From assembly GCA_900555635.1 (NCBI GenBank), contig USLU01000014.1, positions 38,351-102,350 on the forward strand: DNA of 64,000 bases. Direction: 5' to 3'. This DNA is from an uncultured Bacteroides sp. (GTDB taxonomy: Bacteria; Bacteroidota; Bacteroidia; Bacteroidales; Bacteroidaceae). Both the position numbers and the translations under genes were made by a program. Positions within the stretch are counted from its first letter, which is position 1; each line of letters begins with the position of its first letter. Below the pieces are notes generated by a model. The model was not told where the DNA came from, searched no databases, and saw only the letters and a list, made by a program, of their open reading frames with translations. Shown in pieces: positions 27,145 to 37,606 of this stretch.

Positions 27145-29307
27145 TTAATTCAAAGAGAATGATGCAGTCGATCTTATATCGTCAGAAGCCGCTCCGATAA
27201 GTATCTGGAATTTACCTGGCTCAGCAACCCATTGATGCTTTGCCGAATCATAAAAACTTAATGCTTCTTTTCCGACAACAAATTTCACGTATGCAGTTTC
27301 TCCCGGGACCATCTTTATTTTCTTGAATCCCTTAAGTTCCTTGATAGGGCGGGGCAGAGACGACTCTTTGTCCATAATGTACATTTGTACGACTTCTGCT
27401 CCCTCTCTCTTTCCGGTATTGGTTATAGGGATAGTAACGTTCAGACTATCGGTGCTTGTCATTACGTTTTTATCGAGCGTAATCTTTCCATAATTAAATG
27501 ATGTATAGCTGAGCCCATGCCCGAAAGCAAATAGTGGTTTTATTTTCTTTTTCTCGAACCATCTGTACCCCACGAATATACCTTCTTTATATTCAACTGT
27601 TTCACTGTCACCCGGATATGCACCGAATGAATGGGCTGCATTATCTTCAATTTTCACAGGGAAAGAGAATGGCAGTTTACCTGATGGATTAGTTTCACCA
27701 AACAGAACAGAAGCTATTGCATTACCTGCTTCGGTGCCACCATACCATGCTTGAACAATTGCGGGCACTTTTTCATGCCAAGGCATGGCATAAGCATTTC
27801 CGCATACCATAACTGCAACTAAAGCCGGATTTACCATCGCTAGAGCGGCTATCAAATCGTCTTGGTTGTAGGGAATGTTGTAAGATTGTCTGTCCACTCC
27901 TTCGCAGTCCTGGTACAGACTTTTGTTCATGCCACCTACATATAATATAATGTCAGCATTTTTAGCCGCTTTAATGGCTTCAGTATACAAGCTGTCGTTT
28001 ACCGACTTCGATGCAGTTGATGAATATCCCGGCTGATAGTCTATTTTAGCACGGTTGCCAACATATCTGCGGATACCTTCAAGAGGTACTATCTCGTATT
28101 TTGACTTAGCTTCTGAAGAACCACCGTCTCGGCTCATCATTTTCACGGCATTCTCGCCAACCACAAGTATTCTTTTCAAAGACTCTACATTTAGTGGAAG
28201 AATATTTTTGTTGTTTTTCAGTAGAACAATTCCTTCTTCGGCAATCTTACGTGCAGCTATGGTGTGTTCTTCAGAAGCAAGTGTCCCCCAAGGACGACCT
28301 TCCGACATATTGGTTCGATACATCATGCGTAATACTCGTCTGACTTTTTCATTCAATGTTTCTTCGCTGGCTTTATTCTCTTTCAATAGTTTCAGATATG
28401 GTTTGGCAAGACGGTAGTTTTGATATGCTTCTATTGAGCCAAGGTCTGTTCCGAACTCCATATCCAGACCGTTATTAATAGCTTCTTGAGTGTCGTGAGT
28501 ACCGCCAAAGTCCGAAACGACCACCCCGTCAAATCCCCACTGACCACGCAGGACATCATTCAATAGATAAGAGTTATGGCAACAATACTGTCCATTGAAC
28601 TTATTGTAAGCTCCCATTATAGCCCATACTCCACCTTCTTGTACGGCAGCTTTGAAAGCCGGAAAGTAGATCTCATGCAAAGTACGCTCGTCTACAATGG
28701 TGTTTATTGTCGTACGCTTAGTTTCCTGGTTATTAACGGCAAAGTGTTTTATACAAGCTGATACATGGTTCTTTTGTACACCTTTAATGTATGAAACACC
28801 CATTTGGGATGCCAGATATGGGTCTTCGCCCATGTATTCGAAGTTTCGGCCATTCATCGGAGTCCGGAAGATATTCACAGCTGGACCAAGAAGCATATTC
28901 TTGTTTCTGTATAACGCTTCTTCGCTGAGACTTTTCCCGAATAGATGTCCCATCTCAGGATTCCATGTTGCAGCAAGACAAACAATTGCTGGAAATGCAG
29001 TACATGAATCACTGGACATTCCGGCATGAATCCATGTTTGCCATACCATTTCGGGGCGTAATCCAGATGGTCCGTCTGTCAGATTGTTCTCCGGTATGCC
29101 CAGCCTGGGAACTCCTGCCGAGCCGTAACTTCTATCAGCATGCAGTAATCCTACTTTTTCCTCTAAGGTCATACGGGATAAAGCATCATTGATTCGTTTT
29201 TCTATAGGTTTTGATGTATCCCTATATATGGGTATATCTTGCGACCAAAGTGGAATAGGAATGATTATTGCAGCGAGTAGGACGATTTTTTTTATATAAC
29301 GCTTCAT
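27145..29307 (-). CDS. GH3 exo-glycosidase (beta-glucosidase-type)
   Basis: This 720-residue protein has a signal peptide ending IPLWSQ. The GH3 barrel shows NLTDGPSGLRPE, NIFRTPMNGRNFEYMGEDPYLA, KHFAVNNQE and the nucleophile Asp266 in GFDGVVVSDFGGTHD. The alpha/beta C-domain has GGMNKSLYQDCEGVDR and VQAWYGGTEAGNAIASVLFGETNPSGKLPF (given as adjoining motifs), and an Fn3-like tail contains EVVQMYIMDKE. There is no PA14 insertion, unlike the PUL A GH3. A beta-exo-glycosidase in a locus otherwise rich in alpha-mannosidases suggests a beta-linked branch or core sugar in the substrate. It follows the GH38-like gene by 62 bp. Confidence 0.93.
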   Translation of the reverse strand: MKRYIKKIVLLAAIIIPIPLWSQDIPIYRDTSKPIEKRINDALSRMTLEEKVGLLHADRSYGSAGVPRLGIPENNLTDGPSGLRPEMVWQTWIHAGMSSDSCTAFPAIVCLAATWNPEMGHLFGKSLSEEALYRNKNMLLGPAVNIFRTPMNGRNFEYMGEDPYLASQMGVSYIKGVQKNHVSACIKHFAVNNQETKRTTINTIVDERTLHEIYFPAFKAAVQEGGVWAIMGAYNKFNGQYCCHNSYLLNDVLRGQWGFDGVVVSDFGGTHDTQEAINNGLDMEFGTDLGSIEAYQNYRLAKPYLKLLKENKASEETLNEKVRRVLRMMYRTNMSEGRPWGTLASEEHTIAARKIAEEGIVLLKNNKNILPLNVESLKRILVVGENAVKMMSRDGGSSEAKSKYEIVPLEGIRRYVGNRAKIDYQPGYSSTASKSVNDSLYTEAIKAAKNADIILYVGGMNKSLYQDCEGVDRQSYNIPYNQDDLIAALAMVNPALVAVMVCGNAYAMPWHEKVPAIVQAWYGGTEAGNAIASVLFGETNPSGKLPFSFPVKIEDNAAHSFGAYPGDSETVEYKEGIFVGYRWFEKKKIKPLFAFGHGLSYTSFNYGKITLDKNVMTSTDSLNVTIPITNTGKREGAEVVQMYIMDKESSLPRPIKELKGFKKIKMVPGETAYVKFVVGKEALSFYDSAKHQWVAEPGKFQILIGAASDDIRSTASFSLN

Positions 29308-29369
29308 TCGTTCTTATATATTTATTATGATTGTCTTTTGGTTGTACTTAAAGCTGTTATTGTATCTGG

Positions 29370-32300
29370 TCACCAACTAAGCTTCACGAACTTAGTTTCC
29401 CATGGTTTTATGACCAAAGAGCCGGTTGGTATTTCTTCACCTAAAACGTTTGAAGGAGTTAGACGAATATTTTTCAATACCTTAGACTGGAGATTGATGT
29501 GTGCTTCTTTTCCGTCTACTTCTCTAAGATGCAACAGTATAGCATTCTCGTTAGGTAGTGGCTTCATGTTTACTACTAGCACATTTTGTGGATTTATTGA
29601 TAGAAAACTATCACTGAATTTAGCTTTCCCGTTGTTTTTACCCGCAGGTAGTGTTCTGGCAATACAAGGTATTCTGTTTTCCCAAGCAAATTTAGTCGCT
29701 TGTTCTAATGAATTGCCGGGCATGGAAGTTATAAAATAATTCCATTGAAATTCGCCATGTTGGTCTGCATTAAAATTTGTAGTCCAATAATTGTTCATAA
29801 CATATGAAAAGATCTCATTGGATTCCGGTACGGCTTCTTTCTTGAAGCGACCAGTGTTGATATTGCCTAGTTGCATCAGAGGAACTTCAGGAGTGCCGAT
29901 TACGATTTGGGACTCTTTATTTCTTACTGCAGCAAATGTTTGGATTGTACTCCACTCATTTGAAGTACCCTGTATCTGATCCACTCCGGCTTCAATCACG
30001 CCGCCCGGTACATCAAAATAAATCTTGGCATCAGGTAGTGCAAAAGGAAATGCCACGTATACAGCTTCGGGGTTTGTATCAAGTTTTTTTGTTAAACCGA
30101 AATGTACATCTATTCTTTTGGCACAATTATAAACTCTGAACTCCACATTCATATTATCACCATCTCCAATACCCGCTTCAGAGTGCCCTGCAAATGAGTA
30201 TGTGTCCCATAGTTCTCCGTGAGAATATCCTGTAAATTTCATATTGGCAGGAACTTTACGTGCATATCCTTCCATTACTTTTCTATCAAGAAAACGGCTG
30301 TCTAGCTTCTCATGTATCAATTCACCAAATTTCCATTCGGAACTTTCCTCAAGAATATTTCTCCCTATTTCTTTATCAAAAATAGATTCCAAGGTTCCTC
30401 GTTTTTCATTAATCTTAAGTTCATACCACTCATTGGAAACACTATTGAAATCACCGGAAAAATTGTTTTTGGCAGAAATCTCTTTTCTATCATGTGTTTC
30501 AATAAAATATTGTTTATAACCAAATGAAGGTACATTTTCTACCCAAAGATTCCAATAAGCGCCATCATGTTTCCGAGTTACCATTTGCGCTTTTATTTCT
30601 TTCCCATATTCGTCCGTAATAGTAAAATCTCTATCCAGCGGAAGAATAGAAAAGTCTATGTAAGTTTTGGCTATTCCGGTACGTGCCCAAGAAAGTGGAT
30701 TAAAGACCATGACCGAAGGCTTTTCTGCTTTTGAAATATAATCTTTCAGAAATCCTAATGCAGTTTCACCCAATAAACGTCCTCTGCGAAAACCTTCCCA
30801 AGTATAAGATGCTTTAAGAAAGCGCTGTTCCATCGTTTCACGGCAGAAGGGTTTCCATATACTGGCATCGAAGCCATAAGTATGTTCACCATAAAACATT
30901 AAACAATCATTTACTTCCTCCACTTCATTATATACTCGTTTAGGTAATTCCGAACCCAACAATTTTGTTATTGATAGGGCATTTTGGGTAGCAATCATTT
31001 CACTTTGTGTTGTTCTTGATGCAGCTGACTCAAAAGCTCCTGAAGCAAATCCGTCTGTCCACCAATCAGGCCATGCTCCTCTGATGGCAGGAATATCTTT
31101 TCCATATCTGTCTTCAATCTTACCCAGATAGTCTTTATATAATGAAAGTCTCACTTTAGGCCATTCATATTTCTCATTCCATTGCTTAACAATCTCACAG
31201 GCAGCTTTTGAGGGTGCAGAGTTATCTCCTCCAATTCCTAAAAACTCACATCCCATGATATCATATTTGAAATCTCTTTGTTCTAATCCCCGTAAATAGC
31301 CTAGTAATTTGTTTTCAAAAGCATCGAAGTCAGTACCATTGACTCCTAAGCCATTACCATGCATATAATGTTCTCCGTAATAAGCTAGCATTCTTTTCCC
31401 AGAAGGTGAAGTCCACCAGAAATAAGTAGGCATATCGAATGGTGCAATAGCTTTATGTAAGTTGACTCCCATTGTTAAGTATTTAACTCCGATCTCCGGA
31501 AAATATTCGTTAAAGCACCAGCCGATGCCATTCACGTCATTCTGGGTCGCCACTTGAATATCTTCCAATCCCAATTTCTTGAATTCCTTTAATGGGTCGA
31601 GAGAGGCCGCTAATGTCTGTTCATCAGGCAACTCATCAAAATTGAAATACATTGCGGTTAATTCAATGCGTCCTTCTTTTACACGTTTTATAAATCTGTC
31701 AATCTGAGATTGGGGACGTGAACGCAAGAACTCCTTAACAGCCCATGCTCCTTCACAAGTCCAACGGAACTTAGCTGCATCAGGATAACTATCTGTTGCA
31801 TCGCAATAGTCCAGTACATAGTCAAGGAAACGTACATGTTCTGCTAAGATATCCGTCTGTGGGCGGGTATATCCTATATCGGTATGAGTTATTTGCATAA
31901 AATTTGCTTCCCATTTACGAGCCGGGATTAATTTTACGTCTTTCTTATATACTTTATCTGATAATGCAATTTCCATCGGTAAAGTCTCATTGGTCAAAAC
32001 CGGTTCTATAGGGATCTCTATATTATTCTGACCGAATTCAATTTCTTTCTTATAACTGTTTCCTTTAAAATTGATAAGGGCTGTTTGTGGAGCTCCAAAG
32101 TTATAATATGAAATGCTTAGTAGCTGTTTTCCATCCTTTTTCCGAATTGCAGGTTGGCATGTTACAGATATCTCTGATGATTTCATTTGGGTTTTAAAAA
32201 CCATAGTCCAACTATCCGTATTATAATTCTCTGCAACAAATTTTAGGTTGACGGATTTTCCCGGGGTAACAAATTCTTTCGGCAGACGTAGGTACATATA

Positions 32301-32753
32301 ACCGAACCGGTCATCACTTCCATCCTTCAAATGTTCGCGAAAAGCAAGTGAACTTCCTTTGCTTCCTTTCAAATCCCAGGCTTTAACTCCTCCTGTGTGG
32401 AAGGTTACGATTTTTTTGCCATTGGCGTATAGTGTTATAGGAGCAGCTGTTTTCCCATGCATTAATCCTGATATACCTGAAACCCAGATTATATTAATAA
32501 AATTATTTTTTATGATAGTAGGTAGTTTTTCACTTTCCCATTCTATGGCTTGATTGCCATTTGTAGTCCTTACTATTATGGCATCAGTAACATTTGGTAA
32601 ATGGGAATGAAATGAAATGTCATTCCCGGAGATCTTGTTCTGATAACCTTGGATAACCAAATCATTTCTTTTGATAGGTATGTTTTGAGCTGATAAATAG
32701 CTGGAAAACAATGAAAATATAAGTAAAACTAATGTAGGTGTAATCTTTTTCAT
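29370..32753 (-). CDS. GH38-like alpha-mannosidase
   Basis: This 1127-residue protein has a signal peptide ending SSYLSAQ. An N-terminal beta-rich region (about 25-280) precedes the GH38-type barrel, which begins with the metal-binding HxD motif MQITHTDIGYT (His290, Asp292). RWTCEGAWAVKEFL follows, then QNDVNGIGWCF, whose Asp406 is the best nucleophile candidate, and later GEHTYGFDASIW. The C-terminal half is the large GH38 beta-domain (VMVFNPLSWARTGIAKTY). GH38 enzymes are zinc-dependent retaining alpha-mannosidases. This sequence belongs to a divergent Bacteroides branch, so the exact linkage is open. It lies between GH92 (14-bp gap) and GH3 in a continuous minus-strand run. A second GH38-like protein, with a different N terminus, is in PUL C. 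Confidence 0.87.
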   Translation of the reverse strand: MKKITPTLVLLIFSLFSSYLSAQNIPIKRNDLVIQGYQNKISGNDISFHSHLPNVTDAIIVRTTNGNQAIEWESEKLPTIIKNNFINIIWVSGISGLMHGKTAAPITLYANGKKIVTFHTGGVKAWDLKGSKGSSLAFREHLKDGSDDRFGYMYLRLPKEFVTPGKSVNLKFVAENYNTDSWTMVFKTQMKSSEISVTCQPAIRKKDGKQLLSISYYNFGAPQTALINFKGNSYKKEIEFGQNNIEIPIEPVLTNETLPMEIALSDKVYKKDVKLIPARKWEANFMQITHTDIGYTRPQTDILAEHVRFLDYVLDYCDATDSYPDAAKFRWTCEGAWAVKEFLRSRPQSQIDRFIKRVKEGRIELTAMYFNFDELPDEQTLAASLDPLKEFKKLGLEDIQVATQNDVNGIGWCFNEYFPEIGVKYLTMGVNLHKAIAPFDMPTYFWWTSPSGKRMLAYYGEHYMHGNGLGVNGTDFDAFENKLLGYLRGLEQRDFKYDIMGCEFLGIGGDNSAPSKAACEIVKQWNEKYEWPKVRLSLYKDYLGKIEDRYGKDIPAIRGAWPDWWTDGFASGAFESAASRTTQSEMIATQNALSITKLLGSELPKRVYNEVEEVNDCLMFYGEHTYGFDASIWKPFCRETMEQRFLKASYTWEGFRRGRLLGETALGFLKDYISKAEKPSVMVFNPLSWARTGIAKTYIDFSILPLDRDFTITDEYGKEIKAQMVTRKHDGAYWNLWVENVPSFGYKQYFIETHDRKEISAKNNFSGDFNSVSNEWYELKINEKRGTLESIFDKEIGRNILEESSEWKFGELIHEKLDSRFLDRKVMEGYARKVPANMKFTGYSHGELWDTYSFAGHSEAGIGDGDNMNVEFRVYNCAKRIDVHFGLTKKLDTNPEAVYVAFPFALPDAKIYFDVPGGVIEAGVDQIQGTSNEWSTIQTFAAVRNKESQIVIGTPEVPLMQLGNINTGRFKKEAVPESNEIFSYVMNNYWTTNFNADQHGEFQWNYFITSMPGNSLEQATKFAWENRIPCIARTLPAGKNNGKAKFSDSFLSINPQNVLVVNMKPLPNENAILLHLREVDGKEAHINLQSKVLKNIRLTPSNVLGEEIPTGSLVIKPWETKFVKLSW

Positions 32754-32767
32754 AATCTATTTATTTA

Positions 32768-34912
32768 TCATTTTATACATCCCCATTTCTTGTTGGGCTT
32801 ATTTTCTAAACAAAACTCCAGTTCTGCTCCTTTTGATAACTTACTCCAATCAATCCAGGAAGAACTGTATTTATTTCCGTTAAGTTTCAACTCTTTTATA
32901 TAAATATTCTTAGAATCTCCACCTTTTATAATCAGTTCGTTTTCTGGCAATTGTATCATTACTTTTTCAAATTGAGGAGCACTGATAGAGAATCCGGCTA
33001 CTCCTGGAATCATTGGATATAATCCAATGGATGCAAAAACATACCATGCTCCCATAGAACCACAGTCATCATTCCCTGGTAATCCATTGGGCTTACTGGA
33101 ATAAATTTCATTGAAGATACGATGAACTACTTCAGATGTTTTATAAGGTTCATTCGTCCAATTATATATCCATGGTACCTGAAAATCAGGTTCATTACCA
33201 GCTGCATAATAATGATCATCGTAGCCAGCATCTAATTTCACAAATAGGGAATCTAATCTTCTGGATGCAGCATTTTTTCCACCGATAGTATCAATAAGAG
33301 TTTCCAGATCAAAAGGAACCATCCAGAAATAATTTTCCTTAGTCGCTTCCCTCCAATCATCATCGGGGTTTTTCCAACTCATATCATGGGTATGCCTTGA
33401 TCTGAGCCATCTAGTTGAGGGATCATATAAATTCTTCCAGTTGCCTGCACGTTTTATAAAATAGTCGGCATCTTTTTCATTCTTTAGTGCTTGAAGAGCA
33501 AACTGGCCTATTGCATAATCGGACGATGTATATTCTAAACACAAAGAAGCATTCTCTATTCCTTTAGATAGATAATTTTCTAATCCGGGTCTGACGACTA
33601 CATTTTGAGAATGTGTTCCAACAACCATAGCACCACGTTTCATATGCTTATATGCAGTAGTAATGTCAAAGTTTCTACCTCCAAAAGCATAAGTATTCGA
33701 TATGATTATCGGAATAGGATCTCCATGCATAATTCCTGTTTCAATATTGGCAATTACCCATCTGCCATAACCACCACTTTGTTCTGCAAATTCAATAGCT
33801 GATTGAACCATGTCTGAAGATTCTTTTGGAAAAAGTATTGCCAACAATTGACATTGTGTGCGGTAAGTGTCCCAGCCACTAAATGTTGTGTAATAATCGC
33901 GATTCTCTTTTGTTTTGTGTATATTATAGTCAGCCCCCATATATTCGCCATTCACATCATTAAATACATTCGGATGAATGAGCGTATGATAGAAATGTGT
34001 ATAAAATTGCTTCAAGCGATCTGTATTAGATGATTCTATGGATATTTTCTCTAAGTATTTGTTCCATTCTGTTTCCGTATCCTCATATACAGTATTAAAA
34101 TTGCGATTGTTATTGTCTATACGAAGATTCTCATGTGCATTTTCTACAGAGACGTATGATATGGCAATTTTATATTCTATGGAAGAATTATTTTGAGTAT
34201 CGAATGTAAAATAGGCACCAGAATTCTTACCGCCAATTTGTAATCGGTCTTTTTTGAGATCAGAGTTAATCCAAGTGCCATAAGCTATAGCTTGTGAATT
34301 AAATTCTGCTGCAAAGTATATTTTGTAATTAGCAGAGTAGCCACAAATCTCGCCTCCTTCGGCATAGCCTTCGCAAGTATAAGGAGAGGTTATTTTAATT
34401 TGAGCATTTGAAAGAGATGTTGATCCTATACCAGCTCCTATTATAACTGTTCCTTTGGATTCTTTTTCAGAGAAAATAAACTTCATAATGCCACTTCTCT
34501 TTGACACTGTTGTTTGGCATTTTGTTCCATCTTTCATTGTTATGGCAAGATAGCCTGCTGTTGAAGTATTAACTGTTTCATATCGAGGGTAGCCTTCCAT
34601 ATTGTTAGGGGATGAATTTAATTCTCCTGCAATAGGCAATATAGGAAAATTTCCCATATGAGGACAACCTGCACCTGACATTTGATTAATTACAATTCCT
34701 TTTTGCGGAGAGAAGAAAGCGGGAGTAATTTGCATCATTCCGAAAGGATATGCTGCACCTATAAAAGTAAATCCGCATCCTAAGCCATGGCCTTCTGTAC
34801 CAATCTTCGTATCAACCAACTTTGCATAATTTGTAATTGATGGATCCGTAGCCATAATACTCTCTATCCCCAAAGCACTAAGTAATAGGAATAGATAAAT
34901 ATAATTTCTCAT
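32768..34912 (-). CDS. GH92 alpha-mannosidase, Glu-type active site
   Basis: This 714-residue protein has a signal sequence ending around SIMATD. It is a classical GH92: KLVDTKIGTEGHGLGCGFTFIGAAYPFGMMQITPA (in adjoining motifs), SGAGCPHMGNFPILP, FSGWDTYRTQCQLLAILFP, then GNEPDFQVPWIYNW with the general acid Glu574, and GLPGNDDCGSMGAWYVFASIGLYPMIPG with the base region NDD. This set of motifs is that of active exo-alpha-mannosidases in the family (alpha-1,2 and related linkages). It is the first enzyme gene after the surface-binding proteins, separated from them by the hairpin at 34936. Confidence 0.95.
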   Translation of the reverse strand: MRNYIYLFLLLSALGIESIMATDPSITNYAKLVDTKIGTEGHGLGCGFTFIGAAYPFGMMQITPAFFSPQKGIVINQMSGAGCPHMGNFPILPIAGELNSSPNNMEGYPRYETVNTSTAGYLAITMKDGTKCQTTVSKRSGIMKFIFSEKESKGTVIIGAGIGSTSLSNAQIKITSPYTCEGYAEGGEICGYSANYKIYFAAEFNSQAIAYGTWINSDLKKDRLQIGGKNSGAYFTFDTQNNSSIEYKIAISYVSVENAHENLRIDNNNRNFNTVYEDTETEWNKYLEKISIESSNTDRLKQFYTHFYHTLIHPNVFNDVNGEYMGADYNIHKTKENRDYYTTFSGWDTYRTQCQLLAILFPKESSDMVQSAIEFAEQSGGYGRWVIANIETGIMHGDPIPIIISNTYAFGGRNFDITTAYKHMKRGAMVVGTHSQNVVVRPGLENYLSKGIENASLCLEYTSSDYAIGQFALQALKNEKDADYFIKRAGNWKNLYDPSTRWLRSRHTHDMSWKNPDDDWREATKENYFWMVPFDLETLIDTIGGKNAASRRLDSLFVKLDAGYDDHYYAAGNEPDFQVPWIYNWTNEPYKTSEVVHRIFNEIYSSKPNGLPGNDDCGSMGAWYVFASIGLYPMIPGVAGFSISAPQFEKVMIQLPENELIIKGGDSKNIYIKELKLNGNKYSSSWIDWSKLSKGAELEFCLENKPNKKWGCIK

Positions 34913-34935
34913 ATTGTTTTACTATTAGAATACTG

Positions 34936-34968
34936 TCCGGCAACTTATTAAAATAATAAGCTGCCGGA
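34936..34968 (-). terminator. Intercistronic hairpin between glycan-binding genes and enzymes of PUL B
   Basis: Fourteen-base arms (34936-34949 and 34955-34968, cores TCCGGCA and TGCCGGA plus CTTATT/AATAAG) with one mismatch surround a 5-nt loop. The 3' side on the minus strand lacks a clear U-run, so this may be an attenuator or mRNA-stability element rather than a full terminator. Confidence 0.65.
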
Positions 34969-34992
34969 ATCACTATTTTTTTAAGGTATATT

Positions 34993-36348
34993 TTATTCAA
35001 TAGTATAGGTAATCCCTGTTGCCGTCAATCCCATTTCGCCTATGTTGAAGTATTTACCTCCACCTGTGTAACCACCATCTTCACCAAAATACTTGTCACT
35101 GGGAGTAGAACCGTCAGGAGTTATACAACTCATAATACGTAATAAAATGTAACGAGGCTTAAACGAGTGATCCAAATCTGTTAATTCACATGAACTGGTT
35201 TGTGGATTTTTTCTTGGATTTGCATATTGGAACCAACCTTTACCTACTTTTTTCCAGCCACGAGTGATAGCTTCAGCTTCAAAACCTTCTTCATCACTTC
35301 TTGATTGTATTTCATAACCGGTTGGGCCACCAGGTCCATCTTCAATCGATTCACGTCCCCATATCTCAAATTTTACAACATCCCATCCAAAATAGTTATT
35401 TCGACCAATAATTGAAGCTGCTGTAAGATAAGTTTGTTTGCCAAGATCAAAGGACATATGTGCAGGGAGTGTACTTCCATCATTCCAACATTCCCATGCA
35501 GCATCTCCTCCACTTTGGTTATCAAATATAGCTTGTGGTGCTCCAGAACCAAATCCTTTTCCTATATTGTCTGTAGCCGTATATTTGGTCGATAGGATTT
35601 TGCTTTTGTCAACAGGATAAAATGATACATGTTGTTTAGCAACTTGAACCTGTGTTGGCAACTCTAATGTATCTAAACCTAATTTATCTTTAGGAAGAAC
35701 GAAGGTTGTTAATTCAAACGGAGAGTTATCATTATTATCCCAGTTTGGAACTACTATCTTATCTTTTATTTCTTTGCTTTCGATAGTTTTAACTTTACCA
35801 TCTTTATCTTTATAAGTCAGTTTGTATTTGACAGCCATTTTTGATTGAGATAAAGTCAATTCTGCGCCACCTTCATCATTTACAAATAGGTCGATAATTG
35901 ATAGCTTAGATTGGGTGTGTACATAGATGTCACCATAAGAAGAACCTGCCGCTTCTACTATAATCGATCTATTTCCAACATCATCCATTGTATATAGCTC
36001 AAAGTCATAATCACCCTCCGGTAGTGGATCAATAGGGAACAAAGTATAGTCGCCATCTTGATTTTCTTTCAGATTAAATATTTTTTCTTGTGCTACTCCT
36101 TCAATGTCTGTCCATTTCACGACACATTCCACAGCAGTACGCAAATAGGTGTTCTTTGCTTTAATTACAACTCTATTTTTACCTCCTTGTACTATAACAG
36201 AATCCATCTTTCCAACATAAATTGTTTCACCCATATCAAGATACTCTTTTTGTCTGTCTGTTATATCAGAACAAGCATCCAGTAATATTATAGTTAATAA
36301 ACTTATCAAAGTCCAATAACATTTTTTTTTCAGAATATTATATTTCAT
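34993..36348 (-). CDS. Surface glycan-binding-type lipoprotein (DUF4998-like plus F5/8C-like domain)
   Basis: This 451-residue lipoprotein has lipobox LLDAC (Cys26). The N-terminal part (about 30-130) resembles DUF4998 (KEYLDMGETIYVGKMDSV, PEGDYDFELYTMDDVGNRS). A middle beta-domain spans about 130-255. The C-terminal part (about 255-450) resembles an F5/8C discoidin-like fold (AIFDNQSGGDAAWECWNDG, AHMSFDLGKQTYLTAASI, RYILLRIMSC). Proteins of this layout next to SusC/SusD act as surface glycan-binding proteins, with the terminal discoidin-like module usually binding the sugar. It is the fourth gene of the SusC-SusD-SGBP-SGBP block. No catalytic motif is visible. Confidence 0.78.
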   Translation of the reverse strand: MKYNILKKKCYWTLISLLTIILLDACSDITDRQKEYLDMGETIYVGKMDSVIVQGGKNRVVIKAKNTYLRTAVECVVKWTDIEGVAQEKIFNLKENQDGDYTLFPIDPLPEGDYDFELYTMDDVGNRSIIVEAAGSSYGDIYVHTQSKLSIIDLFVNDEGGAELTLSQSKMAVKYKLTYKDKDGKVKTIESKEIKDKIVVPNWDNNDNSPFELTTFVLPKDKLGLDTLELPTQVQVAKQHVSFYPVDKSKILSTKYTATDNIGKGFGSGAPQAIFDNQSGGDAAWECWNDGSTLPAHMSFDLGKQTYLTAASIIGRNNYFGWDVVKFEIWGRESIEDGPGGPTGYEIQSRSDEEGFEAEAITRGWKKVGKGWFQYANPRKNPQTSSCELTDLDHSFKPRYILLRIMSCITPDGSTPSDKYFGEDGGYTGGGKYFNIGEMGLTATGITYTIE

Positions 36349-36368
36349 ATTGTTTCAATGTATTTATA

Positions 36369-37580
36369 TTATTTCCATTGTGCCCAAAAGCTTAACTCAC
36401 TTAAAAGTGCCATATCTGTCCCTGTGAAATTGTCGATAAATTTAAATCGTATATATCTGATCTCGGGGCGTGGAAATGGTGTGTCAATAGTAAACATTAT
36501 TCCTTTTTCAGCAGCTTCATAGTCCTCTGAAGTTAAAGGCTCTCCAGGTTTGCGCCCTGATGGTCTTTTAACTTCAAATGTCTCAATATTCAATTTAGTC
36601 CAGCCCTCTAATGGGTCGTCATTGTTTACTGTTGTAGGTAATTTATCAACTCCGTACACATCAAAACGTTTGATACAGTTAGCATTGAAGATCTCTGAAT
36701 CTCCTAATCGTTGTTGGAAAAGAATTCGTCCAATGGGTGCTGTAGTTCCTAGATCTATGCAGAAATAATGAGGAAATGTTCCATTACCTGCTGTTTGAGC
36801 GAAGTTCCACGCACCTACGATGTCATCCCACAGATTCTCGGGGCGCCCCATCCATGAGTACCAGTCATCTTTATCAAAAACTTGAGGTTTACCAACATAC
36901 TTGAAGAGTTTCTTGTCGAGATATTCTTCTCTCCAAGGTCTATCCTCAAAAGTTAGGGGCTCAGAAGTATTACCGAATCGATCTCTTACCAATATTTGGA
37001 ATATATTAGTTTTATTAGGCAAACCTACAACTTGATACTCACCTTCTGCTTGTGTAAAGACTCGGGCTTGATAAAATAGCATTCTATCAGAAACACTGTC
37101 TTTCTGTTGCAAGTAAATAGACAATTCTGATTTGGATGGATTCTTATATTGAATTCTGAATCCTCCAAAGTCCGCTTTACATATAAGACTCTCTCGCATT
37201 ACTTTAACAGGGGAGTCATGTGGTATTATCTTTATTTTTGTTGGCTCTGAAAAATTTTCACTTTTATCTATTGCATAAAGAGCAACTTCATATTCGTTAC
37301 TATCGGGCAATCCTTCTAGAAGTAACTCTCTTTCATATTGAGATGCTACTGCATCTTTTTGTATTCCATTTACATAATATATAGCTTTTACATAAGCAAG
37401 GTCTTTATCTGTAGGCAAAGTATATTTAAATTTTGCACCTCCTGGTATCGGAGTATATGTAACATTACTCACAGGTGCCGGCGGAGTAGTATCATCTGGT
37501 CCAAAAGGCTTTAATAAATCCTCTTCAGAACAGGCCGTTAACATTGTTATTATACTTAATGCTAATAATATTTTTTTCAT
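36369..37580 (-). CDS. Surface glycan-binding-type lipoprotein (DUF4959/DUF5126/DUF5000 layout)
   Basis: This 403-residue lipoprotein has lipobox MLTAC (Cys17). After the Cys it shows the acidic/proline region FGPDDTTPPAPVSNVTYTPIPGGAKFKYTLP, quoted as adjoining motifs and characteristic of DUF4959. A second Ig-like domain spans about 125-215. A C-terminal discoidin-like domain (about 225-400) includes YSWMGRPENLWDDIVG, HYFCIDLGTTAPIGRILF and RYIRFKFIDNF. Such three-domain proteins accompany SusD in many Bacteroides PULs and are taken to bind glycans at the surface. It is 26 bp after susD and 20 bp before the next SGBP, so co-transcribed. Confidence 0.8.
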   Translation of the reverse strand: MKKILLALSIITMLTACSEEDLLKPFGPDDTTPPAPVSNVTYTPIPGGAKFKYTLPTDKDLAYVKAIYYVNGIQKDAVASQYERELLLEGLPDSNEYEVALYAIDKSENFSEPTKIKIIPHDSPVKVMRESLICKADFGGFRIQYKNPSKSELSIYLQQKDSVSDRMLFYQARVFTQAEGEYQVVGLPNKTNIFQILVRDRFGNTSEPLTFEDRPWREEYLDKKLFKYVGKPQVFDKDDWYSWMGRPENLWDDIVGAWNFAQTAGNGTFPHYFCIDLGTTAPIGRILFQQRLGDSEIFNANCIKRFDVYGVDKLPTTVNNDDPLEGWTKLNIETFEVKRPSGRKPGEPLTSEDYEAAEKGIMFTIDTPFPRPEIRYIRFKFIDNFTGTDMALLSELSFWAQWK

Positions 37581-37606
37581 TTTTCTGGTGATTTATAAGA
37601 TTAATA